DNA from: JBHGAV01 sp041946685
GTDB lineage: Bacteria; Acidobacteriota; Terriglobia; Bryobacterales; Bryobacteraceae
Length of the DNA: 63,942 nt
NCBI GenBank assembly: GCA_041946685.1
Contig: JBHGAV010000019.1
Span: 1-63,942, forward strand
Reading direction: 5' to 3'
A model generated the notes under the pieces. It made no database searches. It was given only the letters and a program-made list of their open reading frames with translations, and was not told the origin of the DNA. The translations under genes were made by a program, and so were the position numbers. Shown here piece after piece: positions 32,446-40,989 of this stretch; within the stretch, counting starts at the first letter, position 1; every line of letters begins with the position of its first letter.

Positions 32446-33192
32446 CTAGGATTGGTTGATCAGGCTGGCGACGTAGCCCGCGCCAAACCCGTTGTCGATG
32501 TTTACCACCGTAACATTGCTGGCGCAACTGTTGAGCATCGCCAGCAGCGCCGCAAGGCCGTTGAAACTGGCGCCGTAGCCGATGCTGGTCGGCACGGCGA
32601 TCACCGGGCAGGAGACCAGGCCGCCGACCACGCTTGGGAGGGCGCCCTCCATTCCCGCGACCACCACCACCACGCGCGATGCGACCAAACGCTCCCGGCA
32701 GCTCATCAACCGGTGAATGCCCGCGACACCGATGTCGTGAATCGCTTCCACCTCGTTGCCCATGACCTCGGCCGTGACCCGGGCTTCTTCGGCTACGGGG
32801 ATGTCGCTGGTTCCGGCGCACACCACCGAGATCTTCCCTTTTCCATGAATTCTCTTGTCGCCCCACACCCGGATGGCGCCGCTCAAAGGAAAGTGCTCCG
32901 CACCCCGTATCTTCCGCTTCACCAGTGCGGCAGTGCGCTGATCCGCCCGCGTAATCAGCACGTTCTTCGTGCCCTTCAGGAGGCGGGAGGCGATTCCGAC
33001 GACCTGCTCGGGAGTCTTGCCCTTAGCCAAGATGACCTCGGGCATGCCGTGGCGCAACGCCCGGTGATGGTCCACTTTCGCGTAGCCCAGGTCTTCGAAG
33101 GGCATATGACGCAGGCGCTCCAGCGCCCGGTCCACCCCGGTCTTCCCTGCGCGCACCTGTTCCAGCAACTCCCGCAATTGATCTTGAGTCAT
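32446..33192 (-). CDS. larB: LarB, pyridinium-3,5-biscarboxylate synthase of nickel-pincer cofactor pathway
   Basis: 248 residues. LarB carboxylates and hydrolyses nicotinic acid adenine dinucleotide, the first step toward the nickel-pincer cofactor of lactate racemase-type enzymes. The N-terminal helix bundle (LRELLEQVRAGKTGVDRAL) and the PurE-like C-terminal domain are clear: VVCAGTSDIPVAEEA, DIGVAGIHR, VVVVAGMEGALPSVVGGLV, and VPTSIGYGASFNG. Length is typical. LarC, LarE and LarA are not in the window. The gene diverges from mqnP, 50 bases away, and begins the larB-MBL-TPR run. Confidence 0.93.
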   Translation of the reverse strand: MTQDQLRELLEQVRAGKTGVDRALERLRHMPFEDLGYAKVDHHRALRHGMPEVILAKGKTPEQVVGIASRLLKGTKNVLITRADQRTAALVKRKIRGAEHFPLSGAIRVWGDKRIHGKGKISVVCAGTSDIPVAEEARVTAEVMGNEVEAIHDIGVAGIHRLMSCRERLVASRVVVVVAGMEGALPSVVGGLVSCPVIAVPTSIGYGASFNGLAALLAMLNSCASNVTVVNIDNGFGAGYVASLINQS

Positions 33193-33242
33193 GTGATGTC
33201 TTGAGGATAACAGAACAGGGCGCAGCTTCCTGGCGGACTAGA

Positions 33243-34163
33243 ATGGAACAAGGCCACCTAGGCGTCACGATGCGGGAAGGTTTCCTGAAGAAGATCCGGC
33301 TCACGCTGGAGATGATCAAATTCGAACACTCGGTGTTCGCTCTCCCGTTCGCCCTGACCGGCGCGCTGCTGGCCGTCCGGGAAAGCGGTTTTCGGACGGA
33401 AGGACTGGCGTGGAGGTTTGGCTGGATCCTGGTGGCTATGGTGGCTGCGCGCTCGGCGGCGATGGCCTTTAACCGGCTGTTGGACGCGGACCTGGACTCG
33501 CGCAATCCTCGCACCCGCATGAGGCACCTGCCCGCGGGGCTGCTCTCGCGAGGCTTCACCTGGGGTTTCACGGCGGTTTCTTCGCTGGTCTTCCTGCTGG
33601 CCGCCCGGGCGTTGAATGACTTGTGTTTCCGGCTGGCGCCGGTGGCTTTGGGGTTGGTGTTCTTCTACTCGTTCACCAAGCGCTTCACGACCATGTCGCA
33701 CCTGGTGCTGGGGTTCTCGCTGGGCGTGGCCCCGGCGGCGGCGTGGATCGCGATCCGGGGATCGCTGGACCCGAGGATCCTGTGGCTGACGCTCGCCGTG
33801 ACTCTGTGGACAGCCGGTTTCGACGTAATCTACGCCTGTCCGGACCGGGACTTCGACTCGCAAGAGGGGCTTTTCAGCTTGCCGCGGCGATTTGGGATCG
33901 CCGGAGCGCTGTGGATCTCACGCCTGTTCCACGCGGGCATGGTGATCTCGCTGGCGTTCCTGGTGCGGAGCTTTGGGCTGGGAGTGCTGAGCATCGCAGG
34001 GGTGTCGCTGGTGGCGCTGCTGCTCGTCTGGGAGCAGAGCCTGGTCAAGCCTCACGATCTATCGCGGGTGAACGCCGCCTTTTTCACCATGAACGGCTAT
34101 GTCAGCGTGCTGTTCTTTGTGTTTTGGGCCGCTGATATTCTCATCCTGCGCTCCAAGATCTAA
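33243..34163 (+). CDS. mqnP: UbiA-type prenyltransferase, menaquinone (MqnP-like)
   Basis: 306 residues, about eight or nine transmembrane helices. It transfers a polyprenyl chain to an aromatic acceptor in the inner membrane. The first Asp-rich motif is NRLLDADLDSRN and the second is DVIYACPDRDFDSQEG, with the typical N-terminal LEMIKFEHSVFALPFA. The gene lies 2 bases before mqnE, so the acceptor is most likely the futalosine-pathway naphthoate, not 4-hydroxybenzoate. The start at 33243 has no strong SD; an ATG at 33270 (MREGFLKK) is equally possible and would suit the family N-terminus well. It diverges from larB. Confidence 0.88.
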   Translation: MEQGHLGVTMREGFLKKIRLTLEMIKFEHSVFALPFALTGALLAVRESGFRTEGLAWRFGWILVAMVAARSAAMAFNRLLDADLDSRNPRTRMRHLPAGLLSRGFTWGFTAVSSLVFLLAARALNDLCFRLAPVALGLVFFYSFTKRFTTMSHLVLGFSLGVAPAAAWIAIRGSLDPRILWLTLAVTLWTAGFDVIYACPDRDFDSQEGLFSLPRRFGIAGALWISRLFHAGMVISLAFLVRSFGLGVLSIAGVSLVALLLVWEQSLVKPHDLSRVNAAFFTMNGYVSVLFFVFWAADILILRSKI

Positions 34164-34165
34164 CC

Positions 34166-35284
34166 ATGGAACCTTTCATTGAAGACCAGAGGCTGGCGGG
34201 CATACTTGAGAAGGTGCGCGGCAGGGAGCGCCTGGACGGGGAGGACGGCCTGGCGCTGTACAGAACCAACGACCTGCTGGCTCTCGGCTACATGGCCAAC
34301 CTGGTGCGGGAGAGGCTGCACGGAAACGTCACCTACTTCAACATCAACCGGCACATCAATCCCACGGACGTTTGCGTGGCAAGCTGCCGGCTGTGCGCCT
34401 TCGGCAAGCGGGCCAAGGATCCCAAGGCGTACACCATGTCGCTGGAGCAGGCGTGGGAGACGGCGGGGCGGGGATGGACCGAAGCCGTCACCGAATTCCA
34501 TGTCGTGGGCGGTCTTCATCCGGAGCTTACGCTGGACTGGTACTGCGAGATGTTCCGCGGGTTGAAGCAGCGCTTCCCGCAAGTTCATCTGAAGGCGCTC
34601 ACCATGGTCGAGATCGGGTATCTCGCCCGGCGGACCGGCATCACGACGAGAGAAACACTGGAGAGATTGAAGGCGGCGGGGGTCGATTCGCTTCCCGGCG
34701 GGGGCGCCGAGATCTTCTCCGAACGCGTGCGGCGGATCATCTGCGATCACAAGATTGACGGCGCAGAGTGGCTGCGTGTGGCCCGTGAGGCCCACAGCCT
34801 GGGGCTGCACTCCAATTGCACCATGCTGTACGGCCACGTGGAGACCGAGGAAGACCGCGTGGATCATCTCCTCAGATTGCGCGCGCTCCAGGATGAGACC
34901 GGCGGCTTCCTGGCCTTCATCCCTCTGGCCTTTCACCCGGCGAACACGCCGCTCGAGCACATCGCGCCCGCGACGGGGTTCGACGATTTGAAGAACATCG
35001 CCGCCGCGCGGCTGATGCTCGACAACATCCCGCACATCAAGGCGTACTGGGTGATGCTGACGCCGCGCATTGCCCAGGTGGCGCAGCGTTTTGGGGCCGA
35101 CGACATCGACGGAACGCTGGTGGAGGAGAAGATCTACCATGATGCCGGCGCCACGACGAGCCGGTCGCTCACGCGAGGGCAACTGCTGCGCCTGATCCGC
35201 GAAGCCGGCCGCGAACCGGTCGAGCGGGACACTCTTTACCGCCCCGTCAAGCGCAGCGACACCACGGTCACCGTGCAATTGTAG
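34166..35284 (+). CDS. mqnE: Aminofutalosine synthase
   Basis: 372 residues, a radical SAM enzyme. It joins an aminodeoxychorismate-derived enolpyruvyl benzoate and SAM to make 6-amino-6-deoxyfutalosine, a step of the futalosine menaquinone route. The CX3CX2C cluster ligands are Cys70, Cys74 and Cys77 in DVCVASCRLCAFG. TEFHVVGGLHPEL, DSLPGGGAEIFSERVR and LIPLAFHP-type segments (FIPLAFHPANTPLEH) match the MqnE group better than the related MqnC. The start at 34166 is 2 bases after the mqnP stop. The remaining pathway genes (mqnA, mqnB, mqnC, mqnD) are not in the window. Whether the chain is finished elsewhere is not shown. Confidence 0.94.
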   Translation: MEPFIEDQRLAGILEKVRGRERLDGEDGLALYRTNDLLALGYMANLVRERLHGNVTYFNINRHINPTDVCVASCRLCAFGKRAKDPKAYTMSLEQAWETAGRGWTEAVTEFHVVGGLHPELTLDWYCEMFRGLKQRFPQVHLKALTMVEIGYLARRTGITTRETLERLKAAGVDSLPGGGAEIFSERVRRIICDHKIDGAEWLRVAREAHSLGLHSNCTMLYGHVETEEDRVDHLLRLRALQDETGGFLAFIPLAFHPANTPLEHIAPATGFDDLKNIAAARLMLDNIPHIKAYWVMLTPRIAQVAQRFGADDIDGTLVEEKIYHDAGATTSRSLTRGQLLRLIREAGREPVERDTLYRPVKRSDTTVTVQL

Positions 35285-35352
35285 AGGCGATACTTCCTGC
35301 GGCTACCCCGGCGCCGGTCTCCGGACGATCCCCCGCAAGGAGGTGAATCTCC

Positions 35353-35406
35353 ATGTCTGCTGGCCCTGCGAACGGCAACGCTATTTGCCGACTACCAAGA
35401 GCATAA
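35353..35406 (+). CDS. Possible 17-residue leader-type ORF with perfect Shine-Dalgarno
   Basis: AAGGAGGTGA at 35338-35347 is a perfect anti-SD complement, 5 bases before ATG 35353. The frame runs MSAGPANGNAICRLPRA and stops at 35404-35406. It overlaps the 3' end of the minus-strand beta-propeller gene in antisense. It may be a real micropeptide, the remains of a deleted gene, or chance. No homolog is recognised. Confidence 0.25.
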   Translation: MSAGPANGNAICRLPRA

Positions 35407-36379
35407 GGCTGTTTGAGATGACGGGCATTGTCGGCGGAGGGCCCAACTCGACTGCGGGCAGGTAGATGTTGTGCGTCTTGGGATCGACGGCCAGAGTGCG
35501 CGCGCCGCGCATGGTAAGCACGGTCTGGACGGCTTCGAACTTGCCGTTGACTTCCCCCACAACAGTCAGCGTGCCGTCACCCCCATTTGAGCTGAAAGCG
35601 AGGCCTGAACCGGGATCGAAGCCGGCGCTGCCAGCTCCTCCTCCGACCGGAACCGTGGCAATCACCTTTCCAGTCTCGGCGTCGATCACCGCCATAGTCT
35701 TGTTGCCGCACACCGAGAACAGACGGTCATTCTTCGCATCCACGGCGAGGCCGACTGGGCCGTCGCACGGTGCAATGGAGCTCTGCCGCAGGACCGCCAG
35801 TTTCGCTGCGTCAATCACCCCAACCTCACTGAGGATGGACCAGTCAGCGTCAAGGATCTGAAGATTGAACCAGATCCTTCCGCTGCCATCCGCCACGGCG
35901 AACGTCGGCTTGCCGTCCAACTTGATTCTGCCGGCCACCTCGCCTGTCTTGGCATCAATGGCGGTTGCGTCATTGGAGGCGATGTTGAAGGTGAACACAC
36001 GGGCGGTCTGCGGCTCGAAAAGGATCGAATCCGGGTCCTTGCCCGTGGCAACCTCCGCAAGCGGCTTGAGGGTCTTCAGATCGAAGATAGTCACGTTATT
36101 AGCTCGTCCGTTGCTGGTGAAGCCTTTCCCCAGCTCCGGCGCCAGAGCGACGCCGTGGATGCCTGGCGTGTCCGGGATCTCACCCACTACCTTACCGGCA
36201 TCAATGTCTAACACCACCACGCGCATCTCATTCGCGATGTACAATCTCCGAGCCGACTCGTCCAGCGCCAGATAGCCCCAGGTGTCACCGCCGCCAATGG
36301 GAATCCTCTGCTTGACCTCGTATCCGTCGGCCGCCAGGGCTACGGACGCTGTGATAAGAAGGCAGAACCTGAAGTTCAT
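35381..36379 (-). CDS. Exported YncE-like beta-propeller protein
   Basis: 332 residues. The signal peptide is FRFCLLITASVALAADG. The rest has repeated beta-propeller blades of the YVTN/YncE type, for example GYLALDESARRLYIANEMRV, VVVLDIDAGKVVGEIPDTPG, KTMAVIDAETGKVIATVPVG and TIFDLKTLKPLAEVATGKDP. Proteins of this family bind or scaffold; no enzyme site is seen. GGAG lies 6 bases before the ATG at 36379, and the earlier in-frame ATG at 36403 is rejected. It follows the Tat DUF362 gene by 33 bases and looks like the last gene of the minus-strand operon that starts with the TonB receptor. Confidence 0.85.
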   Translation of the reverse strand: MNFRFCLLITASVALAADGYEVKQRIPIGGGDTWGYLALDESARRLYIANEMRVVVLDIDAGKVVGEIPDTPGIHGVALAPELGKGFTSNGRANNVTIFDLKTLKPLAEVATGKDPDSILFEPQTARVFTFNIASNDATAIDAKTGEVAGRIKLDGKPTFAVADGSGRIWFNLQILDADWSILSEVGVIDAAKLAVLRQSSIAPCDGPVGLAVDAKNDRLFSVCGNKTMAVIDAETGKVIATVPVGGGAGSAGFDPGSGLAFSSNGGDGTLTVVGEVNGKFEAVQTVLTMRGARTLAVDPKTHNIYLPAVELGPPPTMPVISNSLMLLVVGK

Positions 36380-36412
36380 ATTCACTCCGTAAGCCGGCCT
36401 CAATTCCTGTTG

Positions 36413-37633
36413 TTAGCCCCTCTTGGCCGCTTCGGTCGCCTGCCGCCGGAACTTCTGCCGGTATGCCAGGAAGTCGAAGCGGACCTCCGAAATCGGCGTG
36501 CCGATCACCTCAATCTTCTTTAGGTCTCGCGTGCCCAGACCGACGTCCTCAGCCAGCCGAAGCATGCTGTCGCATTGGTTGTTGTCGCCCCGGCCGCCGG
36601 TGCGGGAAAAGGGCTCCTGGCCCTGGTCCGCCATCGGGTCATAACCCATGACGGCGAGCCCCACGGCATCAGTGGACACGCAGTTCGTTCCCGCGATCAG
36701 AACCCCGGGGCTCACCGCTTCCATCGCCGTCTGCGCCGGCGTTTCCCCGCCCGTGATCGTCCGAATGCCATCTATCAGTGCCAGATCCACGGGCCGGGCG
36801 CCCACGGTATCAACCACGATCCGGGGAATCCGGTACACGGCCGTCCTGGGCGTAGTAGGATCCTTCTCCGGCGGAACTCCCTTAGGCGGCTGCTTTCTGC
36901 CGAAATGGAATGTGCCGACGCGGCTGCCCCGCGGCCGTGGGAGAGGCTCATCCGCGACTCCGTCCCCGTAGATTGCCGTGGGCGTGGTCCCGTAGACGTT
37001 CTTCATGGACAGGGTAATGCCCGTGGTGTTGTGCTCTTTCAATTTCGCGAAGGAAACAAACACGTCACAGTCTTCGTAAGAGTGGTTCAGGTCAAAGGCG
37101 GGGAAGATATAGCCTCCGTAGGAGACTTTCATCCGGGAATACTTCTTCCCGTACCCCAGGTAATTGGTGTTCTCGAATTCCACGTTCTTCGCGGCATTCG
37201 CAATGTCCTGCGGGCGCCAGTTCACCGAGAGCATCCATTCCTGGAGAGGCTCGCAGGTGGACATCCCTCCTTCCACGACCCGGATGCGGTGCGCCCCTGC
37301 CTTTCCCAACAAGTGCACCAACGCGCCGAACGCACGCGGGTGCGTCCAGAAGGTGTCCTCTAACGGGTATGGATCGAAGCGCTCCCATGGATTGCCGATA
37401 CAGTTGATCTTCACCGCGACTGTCTTGTTCTTAACCAAACCACCAAGTCCCCCCAGTTGGTCCATCATCTTCTCGAGCACCGTCACGATCTCAGGTCCGT
37501 AGGTCGGGCATCGCGAGACCGTCACCTTTGCGCTGGGGGCCGCCGCGGAGCGCGCGCGACGGCTGGCCAACGTGACTCCAGCCACAGCGCCGGCAGTGGC
37601 CAGCCATTGTCTTCTGCTCAGATCTGATCGCAT
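36413..37633 (-). CDS. Tat-exported DUF362 protein, second complete copy
   Basis: 406 residues. The N-terminus LSRRQWLATAGAVAGVTLAS is a twin-arginine signal. The body has KTVAVKINCIGNPWERFDPY, RIRVVEGGMSTCEPLQEW, FVSFAKLKEHNTTGITLSMK and NCVSTDAVGLAVMGYDPM, all of DUF362 type. Cysteines are spread out and no CxxC iron-sulfur motif is evident. The role is unknown; export folded through Tat suggests a cofactor or folding need. GGAGG lies 5 bases before the ATG at 37633. It sits in the TonB/GH43 operon, 18 bases after the unknown 498-residue gene. This repeats the pairing of a DUF362 protein with hemicellulases seen at 11469-14915. Confidence 0.87.
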   Translation of the reverse strand: MRSDLSRRQWLATAGAVAGVTLASRRARSAAAPSAKVTVSRCPTYGPEIVTVLEKMMDQLGGLGGLVKNKTVAVKINCIGNPWERFDPYPLEDTFWTHPRAFGALVHLLGKAGAHRIRVVEGGMSTCEPLQEWMLSVNWRPQDIANAAKNVEFENTNYLGYGKKYSRMKVSYGGYIFPAFDLNHSYEDCDVFVSFAKLKEHNTTGITLSMKNVYGTTPTAIYGDGVADEPLPRPRGSRVGTFHFGRKQPPKGVPPEKDPTTPRTAVYRIPRIVVDTVGARPVDLALIDGIRTITGGETPAQTAMEAVSPGVLIAGTNCVSTDAVGLAVMGYDPMADQGQEPFSRTGGRGDNNQCDSMLRLAEDVGLGTRDLKKIEVIGTPISEVRFDFLAYRQKFRRQATEAAKRG

Positions 37634-37651
37634 CGTGTCCTCCTCTACCGC

Positions 37652-39148
37652 TCAACTTTGGAGTTCGATAGCTCCATAGGATGCAATGGCCGGGAGCGGT
37701 ATATCGGTCCCCCCGTTTTCAACAAGAATCGTCTGCAGCTCGGCAGGTGCGGCCTTCTCTGGACTCAAGTAGCGCGCCGAGCGAACCTTGTCTTTCAAGT
37801 AGAGGCCAGCCGACATCCCCGGTCGCCTGGAGTAACTCAAAATGTGAACCAACGACCGCTTCCCGTCGGGAGAGACGAGGTAGTAACAGTTCAGTCCGGT
37901 GCCGTTGTTGAGTCGCATCAGGTCATTACGGCGGCTCATGATGGTCTGAATGTCAACCACGAGATGGTACGCGTCCGGCTGCTCCTCCTTCAACACCCCG
38001 ATGCGACCCTTGCCGAAACTGCGCATCGAAAAAACAAAGTAGTCCTCCGAGGGCATCGGTGAGCCCTCAGAAAAACCTGCTTTGGGGCAAGCGAACACCG
38101 TCCCCCCAGCCTGGGCGAAAGACACGAGTTTCTGCCTCAGTCTTGAAGGCGGTGGCTCCTGGTCAGCGTAGAAGACCCCCAGAAGGCCGGTGAACGACTC
38201 GCCCGCGGCTTGGGACGTATCCATTACAAGTGCCGGCACGCGTCGCCTAGGCAGCAAATTGACCGCCTCATATGAGAGCGGGCGGTTTGGGCCCGCGAAA
38301 TCAGAGATCACCGCAAACACAGCTCGCGGCCGGTATGTCCGGGTGTCAACTTGCTGTTCGAAAAACGCCGTGGTGGAGGTGATTCGTTGCCAGGTCGCGG
38401 CGGCGATCCGCGTCCAGGTCGTGGTGGCTTTCTGGTCTGCTGCCAAGAGGCCACGAATGAGACCGTCGTCGAGGGCAATCACCCATCTTGCTCCGTAGAC
38501 CGCGGCATCCGCCACCGCGAGTGAGTAACCATCCGCGTCCAGCAAACGCTCATCCGCCGGCGGTGAAAAACTCAGCCAGATCGTCCTTGAGGGAGCGAGC
38601 GCACGCGCGATGCGGATCAGCGCGCCGTTTGACTGTACCCAGGGCAGGGCTGTCGGCCCCCCTGTGGGGGGCCTATCGGCCGGCAGGCACGGCCATGCCG
38701 AATCGGTCAGTGCCAGAACCTCTCCAGGCTTCTTCCACTCTGCTCTCTCGGAGGTGGTCCAAGGGATGACCGGAAGCTCCGGCGATTGCGGCTGGTCTCC
38801 CTCCATGGCGACTGCGGAAAGTCCCGCCGCACGCGCCGCCGCAATTGCCGTCTTTCCGTCCGCGCCTTTCTCAATCAGCCCAACGAACCCAACACCGGTT
38901 TGCCGGCCTCTCTCCAGAAGCGGCCTCAACGTCTGCTGCTGTTCCGCGTCGGCTGGCAGCCCTGCGGCCCAACTCAGAACCAGGCAGTTGACCGGTGTGC
39001 CTTGAACGAGGGCAAGAGACGCCGGATCATGCCACTTCCGCAAGACTTCTACGACCTCTGCTGTGGGCGGTTTGACTTGCCCGCGTCGGGCGATTTCCAG
39101 TGGGCCGCTCGCCCATCGCATCGGCACCCACTTTTCGCTCAGAGCCAT
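37652..39148 (-). CDS. Unknown 498-residue protein of the GH43/TonB operon
   Basis: No signal peptide is visible, although all four other products of the operon are exported. The N-terminal half shows alternating strands and helices (SLALVQGTPVNCLVLSWAAG, GVGFVGLIEKGADGKTAIAA), consistent with a TIM-barrel-like start. The middle has IWLSFSPPADERLLDADGYS. The segment VPALVMDTSQAAGESFTGLL followed by LRQKLVSFAQAGGTVFACP resembles the Rossmann-like trimerisation/GATase-type domain of some beta-galactosidases. I cannot name a family. The ATG at 39148 is preferred over the upstream open frame because TGAGGA lies 7 bases before it and it starts 10 bases after the GH43 stop. Confidence 0.7.
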   Translation of the reverse strand: MALSEKWVPMRWASGPLEIARRGQVKPPTAEVVEVLRKWHDPASLALVQGTPVNCLVLSWAAGLPADAEQQQTLRPLLERGRQTGVGFVGLIEKGADGKTAIAAARAAGLSAVAMEGDQPQSPELPVIPWTTSERAEWKKPGEVLALTDSAWPCLPADRPPTGGPTALPWVQSNGALIRIARALAPSRTIWLSFSPPADERLLDADGYSLAVADAAVYGARWVIALDDGLIRGLLAADQKATTTWTRIAAATWQRITSTTAFFEQQVDTRTYRPRAVFAVISDFAGPNRPLSYEAVNLLPRRRVPALVMDTSQAAGESFTGLLGVFYADQEPPPSRLRQKLVSFAQAGGTVFACPKAGFSEGSPMPSEDYFVFSMRSFGKGRIGVLKEEQPDAYHLVVDIQTIMSRRNDLMRLNNGTGLNCYYLVSPDGKRSLVHILSYSRRPGMSAGLYLKDKVRSARYLSPEKAAPAELQTILVENGGTDIPLPAIASYGAIELQS

Positions 39149-39158
39149 ACCGTTGTCC

Positions 39159-40907
39159 TCAGTCCAGCCCCCTGTACCTGAAATCCCGGAACACGACTTC
39201 GCCCTGGCCGACCGCATATAGAGAGACCCGCCGGGCGCCAGCGACTGCTGTCGAGTTCTCGAACTGTGTCCAGGTCTTCCCGTCGGGGCTGTAGTGGAAG
39301 GATATGTCCTGCTTCTCATTTCGAATGCGCACGAAAATGCGGTTTGCGGCCCATTTCGCGTAATTATTCATGCGTCCGAAATACGCCACTGCTTCCCCTT
39401 TCCTCAAGCCGGCCACTGCAAAGGCGCCGCCGGCACCCGCCGCTCCCCCTCTTCCCGCGCCCAGCATCAGCCCACCTTCCGCTGTGTCGGGAATCTGCAC
39501 CTCCACTTCAACTTCATAGGAATGATTAAAGGGATTGACGCTCAACATGGCTGCCCCTTCCGGCTGGGCCCCTCCGCTGTTGGTCGGAGCATAGGCCATA
39601 CGCATGACCTCGCCGAGCAGCGCCGCCGGATCCGGTTGATACCCAGTGGAACCCGGAATCTTCCCGCTCGCCTTCATGATCAGCTTGCCGTCGCTGATCC
39701 GGAAGAGGTCGTCCGGCTTCACCGTCGGCGAATAAGTCCACTGAATCCCGAGCGTCGGGCTCGAGAAATCATCGGAAAGCGGCATCCCGTTCCCCACGTT
39801 TTCTCCCGCCGGCTTTCGGATCAGGCTCGTCGGTGTCGTATCTTGTCTAATGCGCGGCCATCCATCGGTCGTCCACTCCACGGGGAGCAGCAGGCTCTGC
39901 TTGCCGTAGTGGGCCCATCCGTTCTCGTAGCCGGTGTAAAAGAACCACCAATCACCCGCGATGTCGTCGATGAGCGTCCCGTGGCCCTGTCGCCACCATT
40001 TCTCCTCCTGGCTCTTAGTGCGAATCAGGGGGTTGTAGGGCGAGTTTTCCCACGGGCCCTCCGGGGACTTGGAGCGGGCAACCGCTGCCATGTGGGCCGT
40101 CGACGGACCAGCCGTTCCCCCTTCTGCTACGACCAGATAGTAGTAGCCGCTGCGATAGGCAAATTTCGGGGCTTCCGTGCACTTGCACTCGACCACCCAC
40201 TCCTTTGGGTAGTCCCACCCTTTGTAAGGCCACGACAAGTCGCCTACCGTACTCAGCCCATCGGGAGCCAGCCGGATCATCATACCCTTGTTGAAGTACA
40301 GGAAGCGGTTGCCCTGCTGGTCGACAACATGGCCAGGGTCAAACAGGCCGTACACCCCAAGTTTGATAGGATCGCTCCACGGCCCTTCCGGTTTATCCGC
40401 CCAGAGCACAACGTTGTCCCATGTCCGGTCGTTCTTGTCCTTGAACGGCACGGCTACCAGACTCCGCTGGCCGTGGTTCAGGGGTCCGCCAGGCCCGCGC
40501 CTATCGTCTACTTGCGTCGTGTAAATGTAATACCGCCCCTTGTGGTAGGTGATCTCGGAAGCATAGAGGCCCCCGGCGTACCCGCTGTGGAAAGCCCGGG
40601 TTACCGGACGCCAGTTCACCAAGTCTCGGGAATGCCAGATAAGCTGATCGGGCCAACCTGCCCCACCCGCCATCGCATAGAAATCTTTGCCGACACGGAC
40701 CACGGTATTGTCAGAGCCAGGACCCACTATGACCGGGTTTCGGTAGTAGCCGTTGCCGAGATCCGCGGTCGGTTGCCGCTCCAGCTTCGCTTGCGCAACT
40801 CGCCGAGCCATCGCCTCCGGGGTCTCCTGCGAGTTCAGAGCCGTCACGCTGAAACCGATGGTCAAACACACGACCAGTACGCTCTTCACGATAGTATTTA
40901 AGTTCAT
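39159..40907 (-). CDS. Secreted GH43-family glycosidase with C-terminal beta-sandwich
   Basis: 582 residues. The signal peptide is VLVVCLTIGFSVTALNSQ. A five-bladed GH43 propeller follows. The usual three acidic residues can be placed at Asp66 (GPGSDNTVV, general base), Asp190 (YGLFDPGHVV, pKa modulator) and Glu245 (CKCTEAPKF, general acid). A C-terminal concanavalin-like beta-sandwich (from about 400, IQWTYSPTVKPDDLFR) is typical of beta-xylosidase/arabinofuranosidase GH43 proteins. Arabinan or xylan side chains are likely targets; the exact linkage is not readable. GGAGAAG precedes the ATG at 40907; ATG 40925 and GTG 40928 are alternatives with an SD of their own. It is the second gene of the operon, 82 bases after the TonB receptor. 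Confidence 0.9.
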   Translation of the reverse strand: MNLNTIVKSVLVVCLTIGFSVTALNSQETPEAMARRVAQAKLERQPTADLGNGYYRNPVIVGPGSDNTVVRVGKDFYAMAGGAGWPDQLIWHSRDLVNWRPVTRAFHSGYAGGLYASEITYHKGRYYIYTTQVDDRRGPGGPLNHGQRSLVAVPFKDKNDRTWDNVVLWADKPEGPWSDPIKLGVYGLFDPGHVVDQQGNRFLYFNKGMMIRLAPDGLSTVGDLSWPYKGWDYPKEWVVECKCTEAPKFAYRSGYYYLVVAEGGTAGPSTAHMAAVARSKSPEGPWENSPYNPLIRTKSQEEKWWRQGHGTLIDDIAGDWWFFYTGYENGWAHYGKQSLLLPVEWTTDGWPRIRQDTTPTSLIRKPAGENVGNGMPLSDDFSSPTLGIQWTYSPTVKPDDLFRISDGKLIMKASGKIPGSTGYQPDPAALLGEVMRMAYAPTNSGGAQPEGAAMLSVNPFNHSYEVEVEVQIPDTAEGGLMLGAGRGGAAGAGGAFAVAGLRKGEAVAYFGRMNNYAKWAANRIFVRIRNEKQDISFHYSPDGKTWTQFENSTAVAGARRVSLYAVGQGEVVFRDFRYRGLD

Positions 40908-40989
40908 AGGATCTTCTCCGAACATCACCTAACCTCCAACACGGGAAGGGAGATCCAGGCATCCCTAAGGATGCCCGGACCTCCCGATA

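Noticed and set aside
31063..33204. 713-codon open frame on plus across the TPR, MBL and larB genes
   Set aside because: It crosses three clear genes on the other strand and shows no signal peptide or family motif.
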